From: Diabrotica undecimpunctata | Taxonomy: Eukaryota > Arthropoda > Insecta > Coleoptera > Chrysomelidae | NCBI RefSeq assembly: GCF_040954645.1 | Contig: NC_092810.1 | Span: forward strand, 12,572,377 to 12,636,376 | Length of the DNA: 64,000 bases | Reading direction: 5' to 3' | Shown here: piece by piece, positions 44,744 to 55,499 of the stretch | Layout: each line of letters begins with the position of its first letter | How positions within the stretch are numbered: position 1 is the stretch's first letter | Program-made: the position numbers and the translations under genes | Notes under the pieces: model-generated | The model's database searches: none | Told to the model about the DNA's origin: nothing | The model's input: the letters and a program-made list of their open reading frames with translations, nothing else

Positions 44744-46470
44744 GCAACGTAACGCTTTTACATATTAATTTTATAGTTCTCCCATTGACTGGGGGTTTAA
44801 CTGAACTACTTGAATTATACTCCATTTATACACTGCTTCTAATTTTGTTTTTTTTAATTTTTAGTATTTTAATTTCATAGTCAGATTTCTTTTTTTCTAC
44901 GGTATTGATAGTACCTGGTAGACCCTTTTATTGTAGTCAACAACCCACTGTCTAATAGATTGTTTAGTCTATTTCTTGCATTGATACTTTACGTCCACTT
45001 CAGTTGCTCTCAAACTAACACCCTAATTATTATAGACAGGTTTAAGTGTGAGATCTGGATTATGCAATCCAGTTAAAATATTAGATATGTCATATTTAAT
45101 CAGTTGATTTCCTATAGTAGTGTCAGTTGGACCTTTGGTCAATGCTTATTTACATAGAATTTTGAAATGTGCAGACCACATCTCCATGATTGTGACTGCT
45201 TATCCAAGCTGTCATATGTCACATGTCACTTTAACATTTCCGTTAATACCGGGAGCCATTCTCTTTCCTGTTGCCAACCAGAATGTAGCTTCGACTATTT
45301 TTTAAATAATTTTAAACTGTTTGTCCTTGTTTAGTGTAGTGTTATGTACAATTTTATGATTATAACATTCTGCGATTGTTGGATAGCCCAAAATTGACAA
45401 AGTAAGTCTTAAACGTAAAAAAAAACTTTTTTCATCTATTAACTTCAAGTTTTTTGTTTTAGTTAATCAATTTCTACATTTAAATAAACGTTTCTTGGCT
45501 TATTTCAGATGCCCCTGTAGATGCTCTAGGAAGCGAAAGTACTTGGACAAGATTTCATTAATAAAACTGTGCTCGATATCTGCCTTTCATTTTATCAAAG
45601 TTAATCGTATTTTATAGAACATGTAGAAGAACAGATATCGCTAATATCTCTTTATATAAGACGAAAATCCTTTTTATCAATAGAAGAGAGAATGTTTTTA
45701 AATATTGTACATACTTTAATGCTATTTACTTGTCTCAATGCAGTTTGGGTAGCACCTTTTTCCAGCTACAATTATAAAAAATTTTAACAAGAAATATAAA
45801 AGTGGATTATTTTCGCGTCTTAAACTTAATCTGCCCTAATAAACTCAATTTAAAAAATATGCAACTTCCGCCACAGCTTTTCTCTCGCACCGTCACTTTT
45901 TGATAACTTCCCTTCCCTTTGTTTGCGCCTCGTCACAAGTGACGCCCAACGTATAATATTATTAAAAACTTAGAGAAGGGATCCGGCTTCAATTTCGTGC
46001 TCAGGACACATCCTAATTTGCTTTTGATGAGAAATTGACAGTAAGTTAAGAGTTTGCTCTTAGAAATTCTCCAAATAACGCGACATTTCGGTTTGTGGTC
46101 ATCCTAAAATTCATTTAAAATTTATAAAGTGTGTAGGGGTCGAATTTTCGCTGTCATTGTTTCAAAAACATGTATGAATTATTTAGTTTCGTAGAGACAA
46201 GTTTTAGTGCTCAATTTTAGAAAAAACCTTTATAAAGTATTTTTATTAAATTTACAGAGCAAGTGAGGGCAATAAAAAGAACGCCCCAATATTAGTAAAA
46301 AAAATATTGGCCATTTTCTAACAGCTCCATTCTGCTCTAGTAAGCCAGAAATCCGTAATTGGATTGAGCTAAAATGAGTAATCTTCGCTTTAGTGTTTTT
46401 TTTTGTGTCGATTTGGCTATTTAAAATGTTTTCTTACAATTTTTTTATTCACTAACTTATGTTAGTGTCT
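44744..46470. other. No gene recognised
   Basis: AT-rich sequence. Frames such as 45120-45305 show no family resemblance. A slightly GC-richer patch lies near 45880-45950. Confidence 0.4.
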
Positions 46471-46507
46471 AGCTTTGCGCAGTGGCGATATCGTAACCAA
46501 TGAGGTT
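46471..46507 (+). ncRNA. U4 snRNA 5' fragment (retropseudogene part)
   Basis: AGCTTTGCGCAGTGGC followed by TATCGTAACCAATGAGGTT matches the first ~37 bases of spliceosomal U4 snRNA (stem II and start of the 5' stem-loop), with the expected first base at 46471 and about three differences from the human sequence. Homology ends at GAGGTT, and LINE endonuclease coding sequence begins at once. It is not a functional U4 gene. Confidence 0.85.
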
Positions 46508-47608
46508 AATATGATCATAATGAACACATATTTCGAAAGAAAAAAAATACACAAGGAAACATGGATATCGCCAGATAAAAGGACTAAAAACCAAATAGAC
46601 CACGTGCTCATCGAAAAAGAAGAACAGCAATGTATAAAGAAGATAAGAACATATAGAGGACCAGACGCTTACTCAGATTATTACATGGTGGGCATCAAAA
46701 TTAAGCAACTGATACCAGAAAACAAAAACAAAATAAAAGAAAAGAAATGTGTAAATAACCCAATTTGATTAGCAATAAAGAAAGAGCAAGAAATTTACAA
46801 GGAAATAATGGAAATAGAACTAAAAAAGATATAAATAGAAGAGCAAACTGAGAACAAATGGGATAACATAATAAAAAGGGGAAAGACTGGTTCGACATAG
46901 AGTGCCAAAAAGATATAAAACTAAAAAAATCATTAAGGATGGAAATGATCACGAAAGAAACAACAGAGACAAAGAATAGATATATGGAGCAAAGACAAAA
47001 AGTAAAGAGGTTGTTGAGAGAAAAGAAGAGAAAACACATAGAAAATAAGTTAAAAGAAATTGAAGAGAACTACAGAACTAAAGAAATAAAAAACCTATAT
47101 TCAGGAGCTAGAAATAAAAAAAGAGGTTTCTAACAAAAATCCATATTTGTTAAAAACAAAGCAGGAAATAATAAAAGCAGTGGAGCAGAAATAGTCGAAA
47201 GATGGAAAGAGTATTTTGATGAATTACTAAATGGCAATAATAAGTCAAACCGAAGAGAATGTATGGGAGCAGAAGCAAGAATCGAAGATTTAGAAGACAT
47301 AGATAATTCACCCAGCAAAGAACAAATCGAGGAAATCATAAAAAATCTGAAAAACAACAAATGCCCTGAAAGCGATAACATAATAGCAGAGATGACGAAA
47401 TATGGTGGAGAATGGCTAAATGATTGGATATACAAGATCATAAAGGAGGGATATGGATAAAAAACAAATACCAGAAGATAAAAAGGAAGCAATTATTTGC
47501 ACATTACACAAAAAAGCAGACAAAATAGGATGCAGTAATTACAGGAAAGTAGCGTTACTAAATACCGTATATTATTTCCTAATAAAATCCATAAAAGATA
47601 AAGTCAGA
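46508..47608 (+). mobile_element. LINE fragment (endonuclease C-terminus to early reverse transcriptase) fused to U4
   Basis: MIIMNTYFERKKIHKETW and KRTKNQIDHVLIE are the last conserved blocks of a LINE apurinic endonuclease (the NQIDHVL segment). A charged linker follows (46930-47130), then ERWKEYFDELLNG, EIIKNLKNNKCPESD and, in a shifted frame, VALLNTVYYFL. It resembles the G2/RTE-like group. The copy stops at about 47608, where an R1-like reverse transcriptase begins. Confidence 0.75.
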
Positions 47609-47611
47609 TAG

Positions 47612-49490
47612 CTATCTTCTTTTCTATTTAAAACGGTGGAAAGGCTTCTTGATAGGTACATCAGAGACGAAGTGCTAAAAGATAATTCTCTAAGCCATCG
47701 TCAATATACATACCAACCTGCTAAATCTACTTACTCTGTATTGCATGATCTAAATAGGCTCATCTCAATATCTCTAAGTCAATAAAAGATAATGAAAAAG
47801 ATAGCAGTGATCGCTTTTTTGGATGTAGAAGCGGCGTTTAATAACGTTAATACCAGCTCTTCTATAGGGGCAATGAGTAGACGAGGTGCACCTGCGGTAA
47901 TATGCAGATGGATAAGGGCATCCCTGGAGAATAGGACAGTAATGTCCACTCTGGGTAAAGCAACCATCAAAGCAAGAGTAGGTAGAGACTGTCCACAAGG
48001 AGGAGTTTTGTCCCCATTACTTTGGGCAACCTTGGTAGATGATGTCCTCAGAAATCTGTCCACAGAAGGCTTTTATTGTGATATACCGACGACATAACAA
48101 TCGTCGTCAGGGGCAGGTTTGCTCAGGTGGATAAGAGAGACTGATAGTCAATGTTCAAAAAATACAAATCGTTAATTTCACCAAAAAAAAAAAAAACTGC
48201 ACTACAAGGCCTAAAACCACCGGTGCTGGGAGGAACAGAGATTTTATTTGCCAAAGAAACAAAATACCTTGGAAAGTATTTTAATCATAGGCTTACATGG
48301 AATACTCAGATTTTGAAAACCACACAAGAAGCTACTATGTCCCTGGTTAGATGTAGAAGAATTGATAACTTAAACCCAAACTGACTCTATGGTTATACAC
48401 AAAGGTTATTAGACCAATGATAACCTATGGCTTGGTAACTTGGTGGACCAAGATACAGCAAGTGGGAGCAACAAGGTTGCTAGGTAATACACAAAGGTTA
48501 GCATGCCTGTGTATTACGGAAGCCATAAAAAAAACTCCTACTGCATCGTTGGAAGTCCTGCTGAATCTACCACCACTTCTTATCTTCATACAGGCCGAAG
48601 TCAGATCAGTGATGCACATATTAATCCATAGTCAGCGACATATAAGCCAGATGCATGGTTCTGACAACAGAAAGCTAATCTAGGAGCTAAATGCCGATAT
48701 TGTGATGGGGCGACCTATCGATGCGACAGCTACGAGATATAGCTTTAACAATAAGTTCACAATTAAGATACCAGGCAGGGAAGATGTGGGAGCCGGCATA
48801 GTAGGAACAAATCAAGGGATACATTTCCCGGTAGTCTACTTAGATAAACCAGGAGACCATAGCAAGGTTACAGTAGTCTGAGTACTGGGGCACAAGGATC
48901 ATAAGGGCAATGAAAAAGCAGATGAAATGGCCAAGCAAAGCTTATCAATGTCATTACTTGGACCGAAACCCTTTTGCGCGGCATTGCAAAGACAGTAACA
49001 AGAACGGCTACAAGGAAGTAAGCAGCTCACAAATTTCTGGAATGGTGAAGGAATTGACCAGGACAAAGAAAGGCGAAAGAAACAGTTCATTACAAAACAT
49101 TCGCCAAAATTTATGGCAAACCTAATAAGCAAAGACAGGAAAACAGTCAAAGCAATAGTAGGTCTTCTAACAGGGCACTGTAAGCTGAATAGGCACTTGA
49201 AGCTGATGGTATTATCAGATGACGACTTGTGCAGATTCTGTCACCTCGAAGAAGAAACAGCAGAGCACATTCTATGTCAGTGTGACAGTCTGACATATGT
49301 GCGGTTCTTTGCATTAGGAGAAAAAAATCCACCGGCAAATACCTACATGGAATGTACAGACTCGAAGCTATTAGAGTTTTTAAAAAGGGTTAGGCTAGAT
49401 AATGTTATCTAGGACTAAAGGACCACAATAGATCTGAAAAGGTCGCAGTGGAGAATAGGCCAAAAGGCCACCTCTCTGAATCTATGTATA
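47612..49490 (+). mobile_element. R1/LOA-like LINE, 5'-truncated
   Basis: It starts in the reverse transcriptase (FLFKTVERLLDRYIRDEVL, YQPAKSTYSVLHDL), then AFLDVEAAFNN, DCPQGGVLSPLLW, and in a shifted frame TDDITIVVRGRF (catalytic box). Next come TKYLGKYFNHRLTW, YGLVTWWTK and the RNase H end GHKDHKGNEKADEMA. Last is a C-terminal zinc-knuckle-like stretch (CRFCHLEEETAEHILCQCDSL, 49230-49290). The frame changes several times and stops are present. The 3' end is near 49490. Confidence 0.82.
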
Positions 49491-49981
49491 TAATAAATGA
49501 ATTTCTTTGAACGTTTCATTAAAACAAATTCTACTAATGTAATTGGAAATGAAGTGTGGAGTAGGTACAAAACAAAAATATTTTACAAGACTAAATATAT
49601 GGTAAAGTAAACTATAAAATTTCCATTAAGCTATACCTTTGGAAAAGTAGATTATAAGATACAAAACAAAAATGCTCTCATATGCTGTATCTTTGGCAAA
49701 GTAGATTATAGGATACAGCTTAAGAAATGGTTCGGTATTGTCACTTTTGGATATTTATATATAAATATTTATATATGTACGATCACAACACATCATCATA
49801 CTACAACTTCGCCTTCTGTATTAAAACAAAATACTTGTTTTTACACTAATACTGGATAAAACTTACCAGCCTTTTTCTAATCGGCATTCACTAGGCAAAC
49901 ATCTTATAAACAATTGTGACTAACTTTAAATGATCACTATAGATGGCAGTACTATTAGGTTTTTGAGTTAGTAGACGTATA
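49491..49981. other. Non-coding; short imperfect repeats of about 54 bp
   Basis: CTTTGGAAAAGTAGATTATA near 49637 and CTTTGGCAAAGTAGATTATA near 49691 are copies of one unit, with a more decayed copy near 49600. Otherwise nothing recognised. Confidence 0.45.
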
Positions 49982-50001
49982 TTGAAAATACCTTGGACAG
50001 A

Positions 50002-50435
50002 TGTCATCAAGTGCCACCAATCACGCACTTCGATGTTCATCGCCCTTCCTTCTGGAACATATAATTAAATTTAATTGGTTGAGAAATGAAAAAGTTTCAT
50101 ATAAAAGTTAATTTATCTTTAAATATGGGACATTTTCGGATCTCAAGTCAGTAGTGTACAGTACATGGCTTTACCCGTGTAGGGTAGCTCCCTAGAGCAC
50201 TTTGCTCGAAGGGCTCTGAATCTTTCTAAGACTCTAAGAATGTGTTTTATTTCCACCTCTAATAAAACCATAATGGCATTGTCTCTTCAAGATAATGCCA
50301 CAATAAGAGCGTACCGGCCAACTACGCAATATTACACTATATTGCGCAATAGTTGGACAAATTAATAAACATGGAATTTTTGCACCAAGTTGCTAAGACA
50401 TTTTCATACGTTTATTAATTAGACCGGAGACGACA
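50002..50435 (+). repeat. 5' LTR, family B
   Basis: TGTCATCAAG to GACGACA. It contains TATAAAAG (50100-50107), TCAGT (50148-50152) and a hairpin with a GGCATTGTCT stem (50275-50299) just after AATAAA. It is nearly identical to the 3' LTR apart from a roughly 10-bp length difference near the end, which suggests a fairly recent insertion. Confidence 0.92.
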
Positions 50436-50474
50436 TGGCGCCCAACCTTCAACGAAATCTACCACGACTCCGAG

Positions 50475-50702
50475 ATGTTAGAGTTCTCATGCTCCGCGAT
50501 CGAAAATCGCAAAAAGTTCCAACACGATGCCTGCATCAAAACCACTCAAGAAAATAGCGGGGAGAAGCATCGGATGTTAGTACACCAAACTAACATGCCG
50601 ATGTTCACCTTCTGCATCCCTGAAACCGTCGATGTACCATATCTCCGACGAGCCAGCCTACTTGATGCTAAGTACCTGATGCAATGGATGTCTCCGCAGT
50701 AG
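50475..50702 (+). CDS. 75-codon open frame in the family B interior, unknown product
   Basis: The frame lies shortly after the primer-binding site, where gag would begin. It contains LEFSCSAIENRKKFQHD and VDVPYLRRASLLDAKYLM. I recognise no gag motif, zinc knuckle or protease. A second frame downstream (to about 50880) is rich in E, D, A and H residues and may be the tail of a former polyprotein. It could equally be non-coding. Confidence 0.3.
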   Translation: MLEFSCSAIENRKKFQHDACIKTTQENSGEKHRMLVHQTNMPMFTFCIPETVDVPYLRRASLLDAKYLMQWMSPQ

Positions 50703-51102
50703 CCAGTCACTGCCTGCCCTACCATTATGTGGTCCAGAGCACCACGGAGGCTCAGGCAAACTCACCGGCGACACGCAGATGGGAAATGTACAGCTAGAGA
50801 GGACGAAGCCGCCGTAGAAGAGCACGTCGTCGAGGATGGACCTGCAGATGCTGTCAACAACACCGACCACCGCCTGTGAGTGTTTTTGTGCAGTGCAAGT
50901 GCGCGCTACGCGAGTGTACGCGAGTGTAGTGTGTGTTGGAGAACTGTAAGTTGATTTGACAATATAGACATATACATTTTTGATATATTTTATGCATTTT
51001 TTTTCTTTTCTATATTTGGATTGTAAAAAAATTGTTTTTCTTAAGTTTTTTTAATAAAATCAGCTTTTTTTATCAGCCTCAGAGTCTCCAAAGCAGGGGG
51101 GA

Positions 51103-51526
51103 TGTCATCAAGTGCCACCAATCACGCACTTCGATGTTCATCGCCCTTCCTTCTGGAACATATAGTTAAATTTAATTGGTTGAGAAATGAAAAAGTTTCA
51201 TATAAAAGTTAATTTATCTTTAAATATGGGACATTTTCGGATCTCAAGTCAGTAGTGTACAGTACATGGCTTTACCCGTGTAGGGTAGCTCCCTAGAGCA
51301 CTTTGCTCGAAGGGCTCTGAATCTTTCTAAGACTCTAAGAATGTGTTTTATTTCCACCTCTAATAAAACCATATTGGCATTGTCTCTTCAAGATAATGCC
51401 ACAATAAGAGCGTACCGGCCAACTACGCAATATTACACCATATTGCACAATAGTTGGACAAATTAATAAACATGGAATTTTTTCAGAGACATTTTCATAC
51501 GTTTATTAATTACACCGGAGACGACA
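51103..51526 (+). repeat. 3' LTR, family B
   Basis: Copy of the 5' LTR, preceded by the polypurine tract and followed by the CAGA target duplication. The hairpin is at 51376-51400. Confidence 0.92.
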
Positions 51527-51896
51527 CAGACAAAGTAACAAATAGTGAAGTTCTTCGAAGTATGAACAAAGAACAGGAGCTGTTTATAACTATTAAGAGA
51601 AGAAAGTTGGAATATTTTGGTATTTTTTTGTGATGAGAGGGAAAAAGTACCGATTGCTCCAGTTAATTATCCAAGGAAAGATTCAGGGCAAACGAAGCGT
51701 GGGGAGACGACGTATATCTTGGCTGCGCAATTTAAGAGACTGGTTCCAGTGCACATCTAACCAATTATTTAGATCAACAGCTTCAAAGATACGAATAGCA
51801 ATGATGATTGCCAAACTCCGTAGCGGAGAGGGCACTTGAAGAAGAAGAAGACGTATAGACAAAAACAAAACAGACAATAGTGAGTAAATAATTTAA

Positions 51897-52016
51897 AAGA
51901 TCATCATCATCAACCTGTATGCGCCCACTGCTGGACATAGGTCTCCCTCAGCTCTTTCTATCTATCACTGTCTGGTACGGTATGCATCCAGTTATTTCTA
52001 ACACGCTTCAGGTCGT
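51897..52016 (-). pseudogene. RTE-like LINE, 3' end fragment
   Basis: On the minus strand this reads GGGAGACCTATGTCCAGCAG, then GTTGATGATGATGAT. This is a 3' end I associate with insect RTE elements, with a (GAT)n tail. About 100 bp remain, running into the palindromic region at 52010. Confidence 0.7.
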
Positions 52017-54870
52017 TAAACAATGTGTTTATTTTGTAAATAAAAAAAACTATGTTCAAACGGAGTATAACGATATCTAAAATAAATATTTTCAATAGGA
52101 GATTTATATACAGGGTGAGTCATGAGGAACTTTACATACTTCTACCATAAGTCCCTCAGGGAGCATATCATGTGGCCACTAAAAAATGTCAACTCCTTTT
52201 CTTTATTAATTAACAGGGTGATTTGTGTAATTGACCATTTATTTCATTTTACTGTAGTGTTTATACGGCTCATTTGATTTTTTTAATTTTTGCATGATAC
52301 AGTACACTACTATCAAGCATTCTACTGGTATTAGCGAAACTAAAAAATTCCAGGACTGGCTTTGGAAAAATTAATTTAGGGATTCGTATTAAATATTACA
52401 CCCTGTATAAATTTTTTTTAAAATGCAATAAGGGATTTTCAAACTACATAAATAGCCAATGAAAACGACATATGCGACAATGTTGTCGCACTTTTATTAA
52501 ATTTTTAGTGAACGATCAAATCTTACCAAAAATAGAACAACCATAATGAAGTATCAAATTATAAGGTATTAATTTAAACAAATGTTATAAATTTCAAACA
52601 TTTTAATTAAAATGAGTTCCTACGACATAATCTAATACGTAGAAAATTAACATCTTTACTGTCACTTTGTATTATCTCTACGATAGAATCAATTGTTTTT
52701 CAATTTTTAATTTTTACTCATAGATCGTATTGGGGCATTATTTTCGATAAATAATAAATTAAATTGATTAAAAAGTCAGACCTCTTGTATGTGTTAGTTT
52801 TTGTTGATTGTAAATGATTAAAATTTTATGTCAAATAATAATACATTGCATCTGCTGTACTAAATAAAAATAAATCTAAAAAAGTTTAAAAGGTTGGCGT
52901 TGATCGTTTGACGTTTCTTGATATTTTATACCCATTGTCATTATTGTCATTATCAATTATTATTTATGTGTACAAGAATACATATTTCTTCTGTCATATC
53001 TACGTTAAGTACATTGTGTTAGTTTTGGTAGAGCTTTTGTTACTTTCGTTCAAAATGACACATCAGTTTTCGACCACAGAATATGCAGACATAATATTTG
53101 TTTATGGATTCTGTAATGGGAATGGTAGTGCTGCTAGTAGAGAATATCGCAGGAGATTTCCTAATCGTCGAACTCCCAGTCATCCAACATTTGGGTCAGT
53201 TTTTAATTATTTGCTGGCACTTTTTCTAGTGGAACAACAGAGCGACATGTAGATGAAGCGCAGGAAGATGACATTATGGACACCGTTACTATGAACCCTA
53301 CAATAAGCACTAAACAAGTAAGTCGAGAACTCAATGTTACTCAATCAAAAGTAAGTAGAGTCTTACAAAAAAATAATCTATACCCATATTACATTCAAAT
53401 GGTTCAGCGACTACATGCTGGAGATGAGATCAATAGGTTGGAATTTTGTAGATGGATTAACAATAATCGACCAACGCTATACAGGACACTATTTACGGAT
53501 GAAGCCCAATTTACCAGAGATGGGATAAATAATTCACGAAATTCACATGTGTGGACAGAAGAAAATCCCCATGCTATTCGAGAACGTCGTTCTCAGTTAA
53601 GGTTTTCGGTTAACGTGTGGATTGGTGTCATAAATAACCAATTAGTAGGTCCTCACTTTTTTGATGGTCCTTTAACAGGGCAGGTCTATTTGAACATTCT
53701 ACAAAATATTTTGCCGAATTTGCTTGCCAACGCGAACGTTGCTATCCGAGGGATGTATTTTCAGCATGATGGGGCACCCCCACACTTTTTACTTTCAGTG
53801 AGACAACATCTCAATAATGTTTATGGCAACAGGTGGATAGGACGTGCAAGTCCTATTTCGTGGCCTTCAAGATCCCCTGATTTCAATCCCGTTGATTACT
53901 ATATTTGGGGACGATTGAAGCAACTAGTTTACGCAGTGAATATTAATAACCGACAACAATTAATTGATAGAATTATACATTGTTGTAATACTATTAGAAA
54001 CGATCCCCAGAGTATCCGTAATTCAATACGTCAATGAACAATTCGGCAACAAAAATGTGTACAGGCTGCAGGGTTCCATTTCGAAAATCTATTTTGAATT
54101 ATTTTTATTTTGTTATCATTATTGTATCTTTTCCAGTTCTAATTTATGGGTTTATCATAACTATGTACATATTTTTAGTTTTTTTTTTAAATTGTTCTTC
54201 GTTATTGTTAGTAATTACTGTTTTTTGTTGTGCAGTGACTCAGTTTATCATTTCAATTAAAATGTTTAAAATTTATAACATTTGTTTAAATTAATTACCT
54301 CATAATTTGATACTTCATTATGGTTGTTCTATTTTTGGTAAGATTTGATCGCTCACTAAAAATTTAATAAAAGTGCGACAACATTGTCGCATATGTCGTT
54401 TTCATTGCCTATTTATGTAGTTTGAAAATCACTTATTGCATTTAAAAAAAAAATATATACAGGGTGTAATATTTAATACGAATCCCTAAATTAATTTTTC
54501 CAAAGCCAGTCCCGGAATTTTTTAGTTTAGCTAATACCAGTCGAATGCTTGATAGTAGTGTACTGTATCATGCAAAAATTAAAAAAATCAAATGAGCCGT
54601 ATAAACACTACAGTAAAATGAAATAAATGGTTAATTACACAAATCACCCTGTTAATTAATAAAGAAGAGGAGTTGACATTTTCTAGTGGCCACATGATAT
54701 GCTCCCTGAGGGACTCTACATATGGTAGAAGTATGTAAAGTTCCTCATGACTCACCCTGTATATAAATCTCCTATTGAAAATATTTATTTTAGATATCGT
54801 TATACTCCGTTTGAACATATTTTTTTTTATTTACAAAATAAACGCATTGTTTGACGACCTGTAGCGTCGT
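52010..54870. mobile_element. DD41D Tc1/mariner-class element with very long inverted repeats
   Basis: Sequence from about 52010 to 52611 is repeated in inverse order from 54870 down to about 54252, with high similarity. Within the arms CAGGGTGAGTCATGAGG starts at 52111 and its complement ends at 54759, each flanked by TA (52109-52110, 54760-54761). Further CAGGGTG or CACCCTG boxes occur inside (52214, 52397 and mirror positions). The transposase gene lies in the unique middle. Confidence 0.82.
53055..54037 (+). pseudogene. DD41D transposase with a single frameshift
   Basis: The N-terminus [18 protein letters not shown] starts at 53055. Near 53210 one frameshift leads to the frame that runs open to 54037. 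In the 253-residue part from 53276 there is a helix-turn-helix (STKQVSRELNVTQSKVSRVL), TDEAQF (D75), QHDGAPPH (D165) and FNPVD (D207), which is 41 residues after D165. D,D41D spacing is known from the rosa/DD41D branch of Tc1/mariner elements. Apart from the frameshift it appears complete. Confidence 0.87.
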
Positions 54871-55499
54871 GTATACATAGATATATGTATACGTATATCT
54901 AATTCCCTTCTACCTATAAGATGTATTGATGTGTTAATAACAACCAATATTTTCAAAAACAATAAACCACGTTAAGCTTAAACTGGCACAGGATTATATT
55001 TTTAATCACGCATTTGTATGTAGTACTAAATTAAAATCATCACATTCGCAGTATCAGAATAGTTCTATCGTTGTAAATTTTAAAATACAATACATGTATC
55101 AAAAAACTCAGCATGATTCGAAAACATTGAAAATATTTAAACGAGAACGTTTTATTTGTATACAGTTGAATTGTTATTTTGTTCACACAATTACAAGTTG
55201 TCATAACATGTATTTTTCCCACTTTATAACGACACTTATGGATATATGTTATTTTATTTTTATTTGCTAAAATAAATTTTATAAAAAATTCGCATTTCCA
55301 CGAAATCACCGGATTTATCTATCTACTATCTAAATACGTATTTCTACTATAATAAAAAATTAAATCAATACCGAATTTTTATTTCCAACAACATAATTAG
55401 TTTAGCAAAATAAATTAGTTTTATGTTTTGCTGCTGATATATAAAAATGTTGGACGAATATATTTTTTGGATTCATATCAAACAAGTGTAATTACTCTG
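54871..55499. other. No gene recognised
   Basis: AT-rich sequence. The minus-strand frame at 55040-55309 has no motif and is probably chance. Confidence 0.4.

Larger units (their letters stand above)
50002..51526 (+). mobile_element. Short non-autonomous LTR retrotransposon, family B (Gypsy-type, 1525 bp)
   Basis: Two direct LTRs (50002-50435 and 51103-51526) flank a 667-bp interior. The target duplication is CAGA (49998-50001 and 51527-51530). The interior starts at once with TGGCGCCCAACC (50436-50447), a primer-binding site of the tRNA-Lys type used by gypsy-like elements. It ends with a purine tract, AAGCAGGGGGGA (51091-51102). No protease, reverse transcriptase or integrase is encoded, so it would depend on another element for movement. 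Confidence 0.93.
49982..51848 (+). mobile_element. Short LINE G1 3' end, split by an LTR retrotransposon
   Basis: The LINE sequence is 49982-50001 plus 51531-51848. Across the LTR element the reading frame joins as LKIPWTD then KVTNSEVL. It goes on through KYRLLQLIIQGKIQGK and GRRRISWLRNLRDWFQ to the GAA tail at 51839-51850. The LINE's own target duplication AGACGTATA is at 49973-49981 and 51849-51857. Only about 340 bp of LINE was inserted. Confidence 0.88.

Noticed and set aside
46471..46507. A functional U4 snRNA gene
   Set aside because: Only the first ~37 of about 140 bases are present and LINE coding sequence follows directly.
46701..47039. 112-codon minus-strand frame rich in F and L
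   Set aside because: It is the antisense shadow of the lysine- and glutamate-rich LINE linker on the plus strand.
54034..54294. 86-codon frame with membrane-like composition after the DD41D transposase
   Set aside because: It is T-rich and partly overlaps the inverted repeat. The composition alone explains the hydrophobicity.
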